Assembly (NCBI RefSeq): GCF_003265705.1 | Contig: NW_020312859.1 | Coordinates: 2,980,993-3,044,992 of the forward strand | DNA from: Callorhinus ursinus | Lineage: Eukaryota; Chordata; Mammalia; Carnivora; Otariidae | Direction of reading: 5' to 3' | DNA length: 64,000 nucleotides | In this document: piece by piece, positions 23,656 to 58,440 of the stretch | Layout: each line of letters starts with the position of its first letter | Position numbering within the stretch: position 1 is the stretch's first letter | The notes under the pieces: generated by a model | What the model saw: the letters and a program-made list of their open reading frames with translations, nothing else | Told to the model about the DNA's origin: nothing | Databases searched by the model: none | Made by a program: the position numbers and the translations under genes

Positions 23656-24259
23656 GTAGGCCATTAGAGTTTCTACTGTAAAGGCACCTACCACCCACCC
23701 CCTCATCTCCACAACTAGTGTCTTGCTTCACCTTTTGTACTGGTGAGAGTGGAGCAATTTGGGTTTAGTGCAGTACTTGAATAAAGATGGTTCCTCAGTC
23801 TTTTAAGTCCTTTTTAGCTTTTAAGTCCTGTAGTCTGGTTATTAATTCTGTATGCTAACAGAACAGTCATCAGAAAATTAAGAAAGATGCACCTTCCTTT
23901 CAAACAAAAGTTGTCATGAGCAGGGGTGTCAGGACAAAGTTCCAATGGCTGAGTAACCTGTTGAAGAAATCCAAACTTGGGTGGAAGCTAAGCATTCCAG
24001 ATCCATGGAAATAAGTTTTAAGTATTTACATTTCATCAAAATCTCAAAACATGAATCTTGAAGCTAAAAATTACTCTGCTCAGACCCAGTTGGGCCAACT
24101 TTAATATGACTGTCCCTCCCCGGAACATTTGACCTTTTGTGAGTGCAATTTATCTTTCTTGAATGCACCCTGGGAGATGGAGTCAGATTATGGATTGAGA
24201 AATTTTACTCTGATGTTTTGAAAAGTAGCATCCTGACATGTGCCTTTATTAACTATTCA

Positions 24260-25290
24260 TAGAACATTCATTCATCCATTTATTCAGCAAATACACCTGG
24301 AGTGCCCACAACCATACTAGGTGCTGGGAATAGAACAGCAAGCAGAATGACATTCTTGTACTCAATGGAGAGACAAGGATTCCAGTATTGTAAGGGTTGG
24401 GGCTGGGGACAGGGTGGTTCTTTTATTTGGGTGGTCAGAGAAGCTTCTTGTGATGAGGTTGGTGACATTTGAGCCGAGACCCAGCAAAGATGTCAGTGCG
24501 GCTTGAAGCAGGCGAGGTCACAGAAGCGTGGGGCAGGGGGCAGATCATGGAGGGCCTTGCAGGCCATTTTAAAGGCTGTGATTCCTAAGGTAAGGGGCCA
24601 TTTGGGGGGGTTGGAGGAGAGGCGAGGCCTATCAGACTGGCCTTTACCAAGAGCACTGGCTGTTCTGTGTGGACTGAGGGGAGCAGGAGAAGGAGAGGCA
24701 AGGAGGCAGTTGGGAGGTCACTGCAGTAAATCAGGCAATGGGCTTTGGTGGCTCGGATGCTTGGCAGTGCAGAGGAAAAGATGTATTCTGGAACTAGTTT
24801 AGAGGTACAGCTGAGGGGATTTGCTGATGGACTGGATACAGGGTATGAGAGAAAAACTGCATTTAAGGACTCCAAATAAGCTGAAGCTGGCTGGAGGAGC
24901 AGATACGGGAGGAGAAGTTGGGAGTCTGGTTTTGCTCTTACCAAGTGTGAGGTGCTTCTGAGACCCCCTGTGGCGACATTGGTGGTGGACCTATACGGAA
25001 GATGGGTGGGGAGGTACAGGCTGGAGGCACAAATGTAGGAGCCGTCAGGATATGAGTGTTACCTAAAGCTCAGACTGGAAGAGACCACCTAGGACGTGAA
25101 TGTAGGTAAAGACCCGGACAGAGGACCAAGCTCTGAGACATTCCCACGTTCTAAAAGTCAGCGGAATGAAGAGGAACCAGCCAAAGTCTAGGTAGGAGCA
25201 GCCCGTGAGGCGGGCGCAGAATCAAGAGAACAGTCCTATTGGTCAAGTGAAAAAGCATTTAATTAAGAAGGGACTTGAAAGCTGCCAAAT
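24260..25290 (-). repeat. Long L2 LINE copy, antisense
   Basis: Starts with the L2 3' terminus in reverse ('attcattcatccatttattc', 'aaatacacctggagtgccc') and continues with 'gtgacatttgagccgagacc', 'gggccttgcaggcc', 'gatttgctgatggactgg' and 'agaggaaccagcc'. About 1 kb is retained, long for this ancient family. Confidence 0.7.
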
Positions 25291-26159
25291 GGGGCAGAGA
25301 AGGAAAGGTGAGCACCCACAGTGTGCAGGCACTGGGCATACAAGAGTGAGCCGGAGCACCAGGCACTTAGTATGCGTTCATGCTTTTTTTTTTTTGGAAT
25401 GACGATAATCCTTGCTTCAAACAATGCACAGTTGGAGAAAGAGCCCACATGTGCAAAGGCACCTAACCCAGCCAGGAAAACTTGTCTGGGGAGGCGGGGC
25501 TTCTTCAGCTGAGTCCTCAGTGGCTGAGAAGTACTCAGGTGGGTTTCCGTGTGCAGGCCTTCTCTTTGTTCTGGATTTTCAGGTCCCTCCCCTCTAGGCT
25601 CCCTAGGAAGCGATCCATACCTGAGAAATGAGAAACAGAGGGAGCAAACGACTGCCCTTTCTGATCAAAGAACAGAACCACAGACGAAGAAAAGACCTGG
25701 GAAAAAGCAAGAATGGGATAGCTGTTTAAAAAGTGGTTTCGAATTCATTCCAAGTTTAGTAAATTCCCCTCTGTTCGGGGAACTGGGTTTTCCTAAGGTA
25801 AAGTTGCTGTAATGCGCAGATGGCCTCCAGAGGCCTCCCTTTCCCTGGAATGCATTGGTTTAACAGGAGAGGCAAAAGCCTCTCTCGAAAAGCTCAGCAC
25901 TGGTCGCCTAAAGCCAGTACCAAATTCGGCAAAAAAATTTAAACTTTTAAGAAATCAAAATGTCCCTTCACCAATAACATAGTTTATCAGCTTAAAAAGT
26001 GAAAAACCACAGGGCAATGTTGAGTAAACATGTATTGTGAAGAGTAAGAAGTAGTTAGGTGTCAAGATACTTAGTATTTAGGGGGTGATTCTGACTTACC
26101 TCTTTGGTGACTATCTTATTAAGCATTTTAGTTTGAAGAGCAACTTATCATGTGAGCAT

Positions 26160-26400
26160 AATATTAATAATAGCTAATATTTATTAGGTGTTTAGTGTGT
26201 TCCAAGCCTTTTTACGGTATGAAATTACTCAACCATATAAAGAAGATACTGTTATCCTGAATACTAATAATCCTTTGAGGTAGGTACTTTTACAGTTGAA
26301 GAATTTGTGGCTTAAGGAAATTAACAATTGGTCCAGGGTCACCCCTTGGTGACCACCCCTGTGGTCTAACTCCACAGCTACCTACCCTGCCCAGCCTGTG
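26160..26400 (-). repeat. MIR-like fragment
   Basis: Contains 'taatatttattaggtgtttag', 'tgttccaagcctttttacgg' and 'ctttgaggtaggtacttttac', typical of MIR/L2-end derived sequence. The orientation is uncertain. Confidence 0.5.
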
Positions 26401-26454
26401 GTACACCTTCACGAATCCATGTACCATAGGCTGGGTAGGGTAGGAAGCTGTGGA

Positions 26455-26530
26455 GCTGTGTCTCTCCCTGTCAAATAAATAAATAAAATATTAAAAAGAA
26501 AGAAAGAAAGAGAAAGGAAAGAAAGAAACA
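26455..26530 (+). repeat. CAN SINE 3' tail fragment with (GAAA)n
   Basis: Only 'gtgtctctccctgtcaaataa' and an A-rich tail are left, grading into 'aaagaaagaaagagaaagg'. The SINE head is missing. Confidence 0.65.
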
Positions 26531-27780
26531 GTTTCTTAATTTGAAAACATACAGTGTGAGTAGTTCTTAACCAGGAACGAGTCAGATTCCTCTGAGGAGC
26601 TTTTAAAAAGAATACAACTGCCCAAGCCTTTTCCGGGAACAATCTATTCATTGGTTTGGGGTGGGGGGAGCTCTGGAATCTGGAATCTGTTTATGTGTTG
26701 AAGTTCAGCAGGTGTTGAACCTAAATCTTATGTGTATCCACCCTTGGTAGGGAACCACCGTAGGGAACTGCACGGACGCACAGTGGCTAAATTTATCGGG
26801 CGGAAAAGCTCCGAAGGACACAGCCACCACCCCGCCTTAGGACGGGATTATGGTGATTCGCCCAGCATTTAACTACAAAGCCTATTGAACTTGGGCAATT
26901 CAAACTCCTCTAACTTCCGCTTGGAGATGTTGCTTTCCTCTCCTCTTGAGAGCAGAGCTGGAAAGAAACGTGTGATTCTCCAGAGACCTCGGTGAGAAGT
27001 GACAAAAGCAGAGCTCTCTGGGGTCGGCAGCGAGGCAATCTTAGAAGTGAATTTGTGTAAGCAGTTCAGTCCATCCACCTGGCGGGATGGTGAGTCCAAA
27101 CCTAGATGATGCAGTGTTTATCCGCTGCTGCTTGCTGCCTGTCCCCTTGGCGAACAGCCAGCGATAGTGAGCTCAGAGGCTGCGTGTTTCTGCCTGGGGG
27201 TGAAACGTGGACCCAGAAGGGGCTCTTTAACAGCGAAGGAACCAGGAAGGACTGGGAGTCCGCTGGATGAAGGGAGAGAACATTTACGTCCATTTCTGAA
27301 ACAAGAACAAATCTTCCGCGGCGACTTCAAGGAGCCTGAGTCATCGTGGGATTTGGAGTATGTCAGATTAAGTCTGAAGTCAGATAATAGTCCAATAGTT
27401 CTCAAGTGCCTTCTGCGCTTGCTTTTTTAGTGATTTCTATCCTTCCTCTCCTCCATATCTCTCCATCTCCGCTCCCCACCCCCCACAACAGCTTCCGGTT
27501 CTTGATGGCTCCTACCTTTCCCAGAATTACTCCATGCTCCTGTTAACCCCGGGCTCAGTTGGGATTTCCAACCTTTAGTCCTGGCCACAGCTTCATGTCA
27601 TAGAGATTTATTTGTCCCTTTCCCTGAAGTTTGGTGGGAACCTGAGTGCTGGGAATCCACCCAGGCCCTTCACTCCTGTCCCTGCCCCAAGAGCTTTCTG
27701 AAGTCTGGCCTCACAGACTCTGAAGACACCAGAAAAAAAGAAAACTCGGAAAGGGGATATTTTAAAAAAAAATCACAGTC

Positions 27781-27834
27781 CTCGAGTACTGCGGAGACAA
27801 CCTCATTCTCGAGTATTGCGGAGACAACCTCATT
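27781..27834. repeat. 27-base unit duplicated in tandem
   Basis: Copy one is at 27781-27807 and copy two at 27808-27834, each beginning 'ctcgagta' and ending 'gacaacctcatt', with one base difference (ctcgagtact versus ctcgagtatt). Confidence 0.95.
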
Positions 27835-28199
27835 TCAAATAACCAGCAACCCTGTGTCTCAGAGATAAAGAAGGGCTCCTCGCCCCTCAGAGGAGAAAGC
27901 CAGGGAGCGTTCAGTGCCTTCTGCAGGATCTTTCCAGGGTTTTCCCCCGGGGGGTGTGGAGAGGGACTGGGGGTTGTGCATGAGCGCTGGAATCGGTTTT
28001 CTCTATCTTCCAGACTCTGTTTCCAGAACCTCACTTCTCCTCCTGAGTTCCCTCCTCTGCTTTCAAAGTGAAGCCATGCCCGTTCCTTTCTCTTTAGGTC
28101 ACCAGATTCCTTCACGGGACTGGCAGTGTGTATAGCCCCAGGGCCTGTTAGGGCATGTGAGTGGTGGTGGGGCTGAGATTTGCCAACCTCTGTGCTCTG

Positions 28200-50110
<21,911 letters not shown>

Positions 50111-50209
50111 AGGGCGACCCGGGAGGCCCAGGCTCTGAGCCTGTTCTGCTTCTTTCACCATCAGGGGTACCCCCTGACCTTTAGGGCGTTAACTGGAGGC
50201 ACTTTTGGT

Positions 50210-51060
50210 CCCCTGTCCATCCATCCGTCTGTCCATCGATGCATCCACCTGTCCACCCATCCATCCACTCAACTACTCTTGCCCACTCATTCACCCAACC
50301 CTCCATTCACTTAACCCTTCCCTTCTTCCAGGCCTTCTGATAGCCACCTGAACAACCATCTGTTCACCCCACCTACCCACTCCACTTTGTTTACACATTC
50401 ATCCTCCAGACACCCATCCAGCCACCCATTCATTCATTCCTTCACTCAGCCCCTCATTCACCTAACTCCTGCACTAACTAACCTCCCGAATAACCCCTCC
50501 ATGAGGACAACAACCTCGTTACTCAGCCTCTCTGACCTCAACCTGGATAACCACAACCTCATCCACCCCCATTCACCCATCCAACTTTCCACCCTTCTAC
50601 CCACCCAACCCTCCAGTTACCCACCTATCCACCCAGCCACCCAGACACCCATCCAGACAGCCATTCAACAACCCACCCATCCCCTTATTCACTAACCACC
50701 CACATTCACTCAATTACTTCTTCCATCTACCAAGTCTTAACATCCATCCATGCATTCATTCACCTAACCACTTCCATTCACCCAGTCTCCTCCATTTACC
50801 CAGTCGCTCCCATCTCCCATCACCCAACCATGCTTCCATCAACTGAAACAACACACTTCCACCCACCCACCCAACTCATGCAAGCACCCATCTATCATCC
50901 AGCCAGCCAGCCACCTCTAGAGCCCAACCATAACTTCCATTCAACAATCCCTCTTCTCTTCCACTCACCCAGCTACTGTCACCCATCCACCTACTAGCCC
51001 TGTGTCCATCCACCTTCCTATCCATTCAGCACCCACCCTTTCATCCATATTCGGACCCCT
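50210..51060. repeat. Degenerate CATCCACC-type tandem repeat
   Basis: About 850 bases of 'catccatccacccacc', 'cattcacccaacc' and related words with little strict periodicity, starting about 160 bases after the exon 2 donor. Confidence 0.9.
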
Positions 51061-51119
51061 CCATGTCTTCTCATTGTCCTTCAGAAAAAGTCTTAATGTT
51101 GTCTGCAAACATTTATAGT

Positions 51120-51270
51120 TCTCGCTGTGTACATGGCACTGTTCTAGTAGTTTACAAATATTGACTCATTTAATCTCCTTATAAGACCCGTTCTGGTTTT
51201 ATTTCCATTTTACACATGGGTTAAATGAGGCTTAGAGATATAAAGTGACTTGTCCCAAATCACCCAGGTA
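51120..51270 (-). repeat. MIR-like fragment
   Basis: 'tgtacatggcactgttctag', 'gactcatttaatctccttat' and 'gaggcttagagatataaag' form a MIR 3' region; orientation inferred. Confidence 0.6.
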
Positions 51271-51620
51271 GTGAGTGGCCCTTCATAATCTGGTTCTACA
51301 CTCCCATTCAGCCTCATTTTCTACCACTCTTGCCCTGGACTTGAATTTTATTCTGTGTGCTAGTCATGCTGGCCTTTTATCATCCTTCTTTAGTTCTTTC
51401 TGCCAGAGAGCTTTTATTCCTACTGGTTCTTTGCTTAGACTGCTCTTCCTCCGCCTTGCTGCCCATTTAATTCCTACACCTCTTTCAGAGCTCAGGTAAA
51501 GCCTGACTCCCTTAGGGGGCTGATGGAGCCCAGCCCCCTGTTACAGGCTGACCTCACAGGATTGCATGGACATTTTCTTACAGTGTCTCACATTTCAACC
51601 TTACGCTGCTTGTGTGATTT
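51270..51620 (+). repeat. L2 LINE fragment, sense
   Basis: 'ctgctcttcctccgccttgc', 'cacctctttcagagctcagg' and the downstream 'cagtgtctcacatttc' fit L2 sense text. Strongly diverged. Confidence 0.5.
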
Positions 51621-52672
51621 GTTTTCAACCTGCTTTTTATAAAGGGTTTTTTATGCCCCACTGTTCTGAGGCCTTTACATAAATTAACTCTCTTAATCTT
51701 TACAACATCTCAAAAAAGGTAGGTACTGTTATTATTCCCATCTTGCAAATGTGGGGTGAGCTGCAGGGAGGGCAGCAGGTGTGGTGGGACAGTGGTGAAA
51801 AGCACTCGTCTGTTCCGGTGCCCGTAGCAATCCTGCTGGGGGCTCTAAATGACCTGGGCTAGAGCTGTGGCACCGTGGTCTTCAGGGTAAAGCAGACATA
51901 GGACCAAATCTTGGTTCTATCATCTGTTTGCTCAGAGACCTGGGAAGATCAGTTTGCCTATCCAACCTTCAGTTTGCCCACCTGGGGCGCTTCCATTTCT
52001 TAGTTATATGTTCTTGGCCAAATCAGTTTTCGTCTTCAATATCAGTTGTGTCATCTATAAAAATAGGGTTAGTCTGAGGGTTAAGAAAGGTAGTACAGGT
52101 CCCGTGGTTTACAGTCCTGTCATGAGGTGAGTTTATGGGGAACACGCAGGAGCAACATTTGTGGGGAAGGGAAGGAAGCTGGGTTGGGCAGAGGGAGATG
52201 CTGGGCTGCAGTCTCCACAAAGGCCTCAGCCAACCACAAGAGGTGTGCTGCAGTGGAGATGACCTTCACAGTCGTCCCTAGTTGAGGAGAGGGCACTGGA
52301 TCTTTATACCCTCTGCTCTGGCTGCAGCTACCCTCCAGAAAGGAGTGTGACCTGGGGCTGGACAGTTCTCTTCAGCCACAGGCCATCCCTGGGCAGGGCT
52401 GATAGGTGGTGCCCCTCTGACCAGCTGGGGGAGGAGGAGAGGAGACATAAGCCTTTGGGTCCTGAAGAGGAAACTGGGGGGCATGTCACAGTACCCGCTA
52501 CAGTGCTGGACCTAGCGAAGGCTCAGTAAGCATTACTAGTCATTGTCATCATTTAATGAATTCATTATACAGATGTGGAAACTGAGGCCCAGAGAAAGAA
52601 TGTAATATCCCCCGAGACCACCTGGCAAGCAAGTGGGAGAACCAAGGCTCCAGCTCCTAAATTTCTGATTCT

Positions 52673-52865
52673 TTTTTTTTATTAAAGATTTTATTTATTT
52701 ATTTGAGAGAGAGAGAATGAGATAGAGAGCGAGAGGGAAGAGGGTCAGAGGGAGAAGCAGACTCCCTGCCGAGCAGGAAGCCCGATGCAGGACTCGATCC
52801 CGGGACTCCAGGATCATGACCTGAGCTGAAGGCAGTCGCTTAACCAACTGAGCCACCCAGGCGCT
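52673..52865 (-). mobile_element. CAN SINE, antisense, with perfect target duplication
   Basis: 'ttattaaagattttatttat' to 'gagccacccaggcgct'. The duplication 'cctaaatttctgattct' (17 bases, identical) lies at 52656-52672 and 52866-52882. Confidence 0.96.
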
Positions 52866-52929
52866 CCTAAATTTCTGATTCTGAAGCTTTAACCAGCACA
52901 TCTTGCTATCTCTGAACTTTGTAAACTTT

Positions 52930-53310
52930 AAAATGGTGTGAATGTGTGAGCAGTTAGTATCATTAAGATGGCCCAGTTTCCCCTAGCGTTGAGTTCTTAT
53001 GTTACCATAATGCACTGGTCACAGCCAACACTGGTACATTACTGTTAACTCCAGACTTCGTTTGAATTGTACTAGTTTTCCCACCTCTATCCATTTCCTG
53101 TTTCAGATTCCATCCGGTATCCCACATTGCATGCAGTGGTCATGTCTCCTTAGTCTTCTCTGGTCTGGGACAGTTTTTCAGCCTTCCCTTATTTTTCATG
53201 ACCTTGACAGTTTTGAGAACTGGCCAGGCATTTTGTAGAACGTCCCTCAGTTTGTCTGATGTTTGTCTCATTGTTACACTGAGGTTATAGGTTTGGGGGA
53301 AGAAGACCAC
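52930..53310 (-). repeat. Old L1M-type fragment, antisense
   Basis: 'ggcattttgtagaacgtccc', 'tttgtctgatgtttgtctc' and 'acactgaggttataggtttgg' are frequent in old mammalian L1M antisense 3' regions; the family call is tentative. Confidence 0.4.
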
Positions 53311-53321
53311 AGGAGGTAAGA

Positions 53322-53383
53322 TACCATATCATATCATATCACATCATATCATATCATATTGTATCATATCATATATCATATCA
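53322..53383. repeat. (ATATC)n pentanucleotide microsatellite
   Basis: About twelve 'atatc' units with a few variants ('acatc', 'attgtatc'). Confidence 0.95.
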
Positions 53384-54581
53384 GGGGCATGTGGTCTTAA
53401 CATGACTCATCACAGATGACATTAACCTTGAACACCTGATATCTGCCAGGTTTCTCTGCTATAAAGTTACCATTTCCCCTTCCCCATTCTCTGTTCTTTG
53501 GAATCCAGACACTAAGTTCAGTCCACACTTAAGAGGGAGAAAGTTCTGGAATTAAGCTCCAGAGGGAGGAGTATCAACATACATTAGCTGGAATTCTTCT
53601 GGAAGGAAGATTTGTCCCTTCTTCCAAAGGGAACATTTTTCACTATTAGGCCAAGCGTCTATCATTGTGACAGGCATAAGCCAGACTGTCCTGGGCCACC
53701 CTGGGACATGGCAGAGCTTACAACAGGTAAGAGCTTAGGCTCTTGATTCAGAAGATCATGAGTTAGAGTTCTTGCTCCTCTGTGTGACCAAGGGGCTTCA
53801 CCACTCTGAACCCTGGATCTTCTTTCCTCCTAGGGTTGTTTTGAGGAGTAGATGAGCTAATGCCTAGGAAATGCCTGGTGCAGCAAAAGCGGTCATTATC
53901 ATCTAACCTGTTCGATTTTAAAGGTGAGGAAATAGAAGCTTGGGAAGAAGGAGGGATTTATTTCCCCAGGCTCTCACCTGGTGGGGGCAAAATCTTGCCC
54001 CTCTCTGCCCCCTTGCTTTCCCTGACCTCCTTGTCCTTGCCACCAAGGCCTGTGCCCTTGAACATGACGATGTTGAGCTCTGTTTGAGAAGGCTACCAGG
54101 CCCATAGCTGGGAACTGAATGTCTGGAGTGAGACGGTGTCCAGCTTCCTCCACAAGATCTGCCGGGAGGGGAGAGCAGGGGAGATTTGGATTCCTCATGT
54201 GTCTAGGGAACACGTCCTGTATGCCTGCAGGGCTCTCACCATGTGGGGGGCAGCTCCCTGGCTCGGTTTTAAGCTCAGACTGATTTTCCAATTAAGGGAA
54301 TCTTTGGGTTAGGAGGAAAAGCAGGATTGTCTCCCTTGCAGGAGTTTTGGTGAGTAGTCGAGCTGCAGAGGAACAGGGAGCGTTCCTAGCAGCCACCAGC
54401 CTCCTTGGCTCAGGCAGACCTGGGGTTTCTCTTCATTGTGGCCTCAATCTCCTGGTCCTGGGCTTCCATGGGACTTGTCAGCTCAGAGTCTAGGATCAGG
54501 AGAGCTTTCCCAGGGGGAAGAGAGAAAGCTGAGGCATCATATCCTCCTAAAATGGGCTGTGGCCTAAAAAAGATTCTAGAC

Positions 54582-54955
54582 CTGCAATGTCCATTATGGT
54601 AGCCGTTCAGTGGCTGCCGAGCTCTTGAAATGGGGCTGATCTGAACTGAGATGTGCTGTTAAGTGTGAAACAAACACTGGATTTCGGAGACTTAGCAAGA
54701 AAAAAGCGTAAAGGAACCTGTGAATTTTACATTGATTTTTTTAATATTGATTACATGTTGAAATGATTATGTTTCAGATGTGTTGAGCTGGATAAAACAT
54801 CATTACGTAATTGTCAAATTAATAATATTAGCATAATTATTAAATTAATTTTATCTGTGTTTTTTAGTTTTCTGAATGTAGCCATTAGAAAATTTAAAAA
54901 TTATACATGTGGCTCACATTGTATTTTTATGGGGCAGTGTTGCTCTGGACCCATC
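54582..54955 (-). mobile_element. hAT-like DNA transposon
   Basis: Opens 'gtccattatggtagccgttc' and closes 'tggggcagtgttgctctgg', with AT-rich interior. Same family as 42040-42303, opposite orientation. Confidence 0.55.
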
Positions 54956-55729
54956 CAGGGCTCTAAGAGATAGTCTGACTCCTTCCCCAGCCAGGTGGGA
55001 AAATGGAAATACAGAAAGGGACAAAGACATACCCATAGCCACTAAGTGGTTGAGCGGGAGCTAGCCTCAGATCTTCTGATTTTGTGGCTAAAAACTCTTT
55101 CTGTGATGCCTTTTAAGGTCATGGATCCTGGTGGAGGGAAGCTGGATGTTTGGGGAGGGCCTGAATGTTTCTGGTTGTCAGGCCAACACTGTGATGATAA
55201 ATGGCTCCCTTCCATAAGGAGCACAGGGAGTGGTTAAGAGTGCTGCTTTGCCCTTGCTTTTTGCTTGTCATATCTTGTCTTATCTCCAGACTTCAGTTCT
55301 CTCCTCTCTGAAGGGAAAATAATGGTATGACAAGGGATAAATCAGAAACTGCACATGAAGCACTCAGCACAGGGCTAGAAGCAGCAAGGATTCAGTAAAT
55401 GTTAACTGCTGCTGTCATTGTAGTATTTCTGTTGTCATGTCCGCACAGCAGAGGCCGGGGCTGGCCTGCAGGAGTTCTCAGCTACCCCAGGGCCTGAGGT
55501 TTGGAACATCTCAGGTTTTGTGCCAGCATGGCATCCTTTGGCCCTGAAGACAGGACCACTGAATTGGTCTGTCTTCTGCTCCTCTACCTCCCCATTCCCT
55601 ATTTCCTCCTTAGACTGGCCCTGGAAATTCCCAACTTGAGTGTAGGGTTAGAGTTGGCTTTGCAGGTTACTGGGAGGTGATTTCTCAGGTGGGCAGGAGT
55701 GTGTGTTACATTAGCCAAGAGCTTGGGCT

Positions 55730-55890
55730 GTGGTGTTGGGTGGACCCAGGTTTGAATCTGGGTTCAACTTCCTATAAGCTGGGTGACCCTAGGCAAACTT
55801 ACTTCACCTCTCTGAGCCTCACATTCCTCCAGTCAAATGAGAATTAAATTAATTCCTTCTTCAAAGTAGTGTTGAAGAGAGGAAAAAAAA
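55730..55890 (+). repeat. MIR SINE fragment
   Basis: 'ggtttgaatctgggttcaac', 'agctgggtgaccctaggc' and 'cacctctctgagcctcac' are the MIR core in sense order. Confidence 0.8.
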
Positions 55891-57374
55891 AAAGAACCAG
55901 CTATGGTTGAAGCTAACAAACAAGGCGGTATAAGCTGTTACTATGAATCCTTTATCTGTAGTGATTTAAGAATCTGCCCTGAGAATGAAATTGCCCAGAG
56001 GGAAGACCTGTCTTCTCTCACAGTCCTTACAACTGTGTTTCCCAAACTTGCCTCTTCTGCATGCCATCTGCCAATTCTTGCTACATCACGTACTTCCTCT
56101 ACTTACTTTCTTAGTCTCTATCTTTAAATCAACTTACTTAAAAGTACTTATGCACATTTATTGAAAAGGAAGACTTTCTAATCCCTGTGGAAAGTGGGAA
56201 ACCAGTATCATGTTCTGAAACAGAAGTCAGACTGTTAATGCCAAAGGTTCTAAACCCAAAGTCTGCTCTCTTTTTGTTAAAAAGAGACATTGGCAAGAGA
56301 TTGCCAGGTATGAAAGACCTATATGCACCTGGCCGAGGTTTGTCCTCAGCCAACAAGAAGAAGGGGTCTGGCGCTGTTTTGAGCTGGGGCTCCGCACTGC
56401 CACCGCTCATTTCCAGCCCCACCAGGGTACGCAGACCAGCCGGGGGTAGGGCCTGGCCTAGGACGAGGTGTAAGTGGGGGTCGTGGCAGTTGCCCATGTT
56501 TGAGCCTGTTTCTTTGATTGTCGTTTGACATCCATATAGTCCTTATTTCTGGGAGCCAGGCAGGATTCTAAGTTCCTTACATGTAGTAACTTAGTTCATC
56601 CTCAAAACAACCCTATGAAAAAGGTAAAATTATTACCACTTGACAGATGAGGAAACCAAGGCACAGCTAGGTTAAGTATCTCAAATAATTCAGCTGAGTA
56701 ATGGCAGAGTTGGGCGACCTGGTTCTAGAATGCTCTTAACCATTATCTGACCTTTGGCAGGTTTTCTGTCACAAACTGATTAGCACTTACTCTGTGCCAG
56801 GCTCGTGCCTGGGCGTGCGGCACGCAGCACATCGGTGTGGTCAGCATCATCCGGGGACTCGGAGCTTAGCGGCAAAAAGACAGACATGGCTTCAACACAG
56901 CCCATGATGGGTTGGGGGGAGGCCCAAGGAAGGAACAACCAACTGCCCCAGGGGTGGTCTGGGAAAGCTCCCTGCAGTGGTGGGTGACGCTGGTTGGGGG
57001 TTTGCCAGATGGACGAGAGGGAAAGAAAGGTCGTTCCAGGTAGGAGGCATGGCAGTAGGAATGTGTGTGGTATATTTTGGGAGCAGTGAGTCATGGGGAG
57101 CTGGAGCGGGTGGGGAAGAGACTAGAGATAAGGCTGGGAAGGCCGCCGAGGGCCAGGCTGGGATGGGCTGTGAATGCCAGTTTGAGGAGTATCAGACGTA
57201 CTGTGTGCAGGCACTGTTCTGGGTGCCTGGCTGCGTTCTCTCAGCTCATTCTAATGATGGTACAGAGACTTCTTTAACATGCTCCACGTCACACAGCTAG
57301 TCCATGCTGGGCTGAGAGTCCGGCCCCAGAGTCTGTGTTCTCAGCCACTACAGTCTGCCGCTTCACATACAGCG

Positions 57375-57440
57375 AGCTTCTCTCTCTCTCTCTCTTTCTC
57401 ATTTCTTTTCTTTTTTTTCTTCTTTTTCTCTTTTTCCATT
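57375..57440. repeat. Polypyrimidine (CT)n/(T)n tract
   Basis: 'cttctctctctctctctctc' passes into T-rich 'ttcttttcttttttttc'. Confidence 0.9.
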
Positions 57441-58440
57441 GTTCAGCGCAACATACTTAAATTCAGTGAGATTCAGAATAATAAAAGATAAGTAATCAAA
57501 CCCCTCTCCTACTCTGGTTTCAGCCACAGCTCTTATACCACAGTGGTATAACCACTGTTAAGAGCTCACTTACAGCCCTCTTCTGCTTATCCATTCTGAG
57601 CTTTTGATTTTCTTTTCTTTTGTAACTAGGATTACCTACATAATGTACTTTAGCTTACTCTTTTGACTTCATATGTTTTGAGATTTTTTTTTTTTGTCTT
57701 ATGCACATGTATCTGCCCTGTTCTTAACAGCTGCATACTGTTCCATAGTTTGGAAGTATCATGATTTATTTAACCAGATCTATCTTGATGGAGATTAAAA
57801 CCATTTCATGCTTTCACGATTACAAAGAAGCTGTGGTGAACATCCTTGGACACATACTCTTGCTCGCGGAAGAGTATGCTGGTGAAAGGAATGGCTCAGC
57901 CAGGCTCCTTATTCCATCAGCGACGTCCGACCATCCTTCGAATGCATTGGAAATAGGATGCCAGTCCACCTGGGTCTTTGCAAGGGACTGACTCTTGGTA
58001 TTCACTGTCAAAAGTTAAATTGGTGGTCTCTCTCCTCCAGTACTCAAGTACTCAAGTACCTTTGAATGGATTAACACAAACAAGTAGAAATCCAAACCAC
58101 CCCTGTCTAATGTCCCTCCACCACATACGTTCAATAGATACTTAAGAATAAGTGTTGCAAGGGGGGCCAGATCCTTAGCCTGTTGCCTGTCCTTGCTTGC
58201 ATAGATCTACATCTATGGGTTAAATTCCTGGAAGTGGAATTGCCAAGTCAAAAAGAACATGCGTTTTCATTATTACCAGAACCCCAGTTAACCTCCTAAA
58301 GGGTTGCACCAAATTTATACCCTCTGCTCACCACCAGTAGTGCCCAGGAGGATGGCTTTCCTCACACTCTCACCAAAACCATGTATTATCAGTCTTTTGC
58401 ATCTTTGCCAAATTATTTGAGGACATTCAGGTGTTCCATA
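57440..58440 (-). repeat. Old L1M-type LINE fragment, antisense
   Basis: 'agctgcatactgttccatag', 'atttatttaaccagatctatc', 'aattcctggaagtggaattgcc' and 'ctcacactctcaccaaaacc' follow the order of a common old L1 antisense 3' region, with interruptions near 57.9-58.1 kb. Confidence 0.55.

Noticed and set aside
24503..24802. 99-codon Arg/Gly-rich + frame
   Set aside because: It lies inside the antisense L2 copy.
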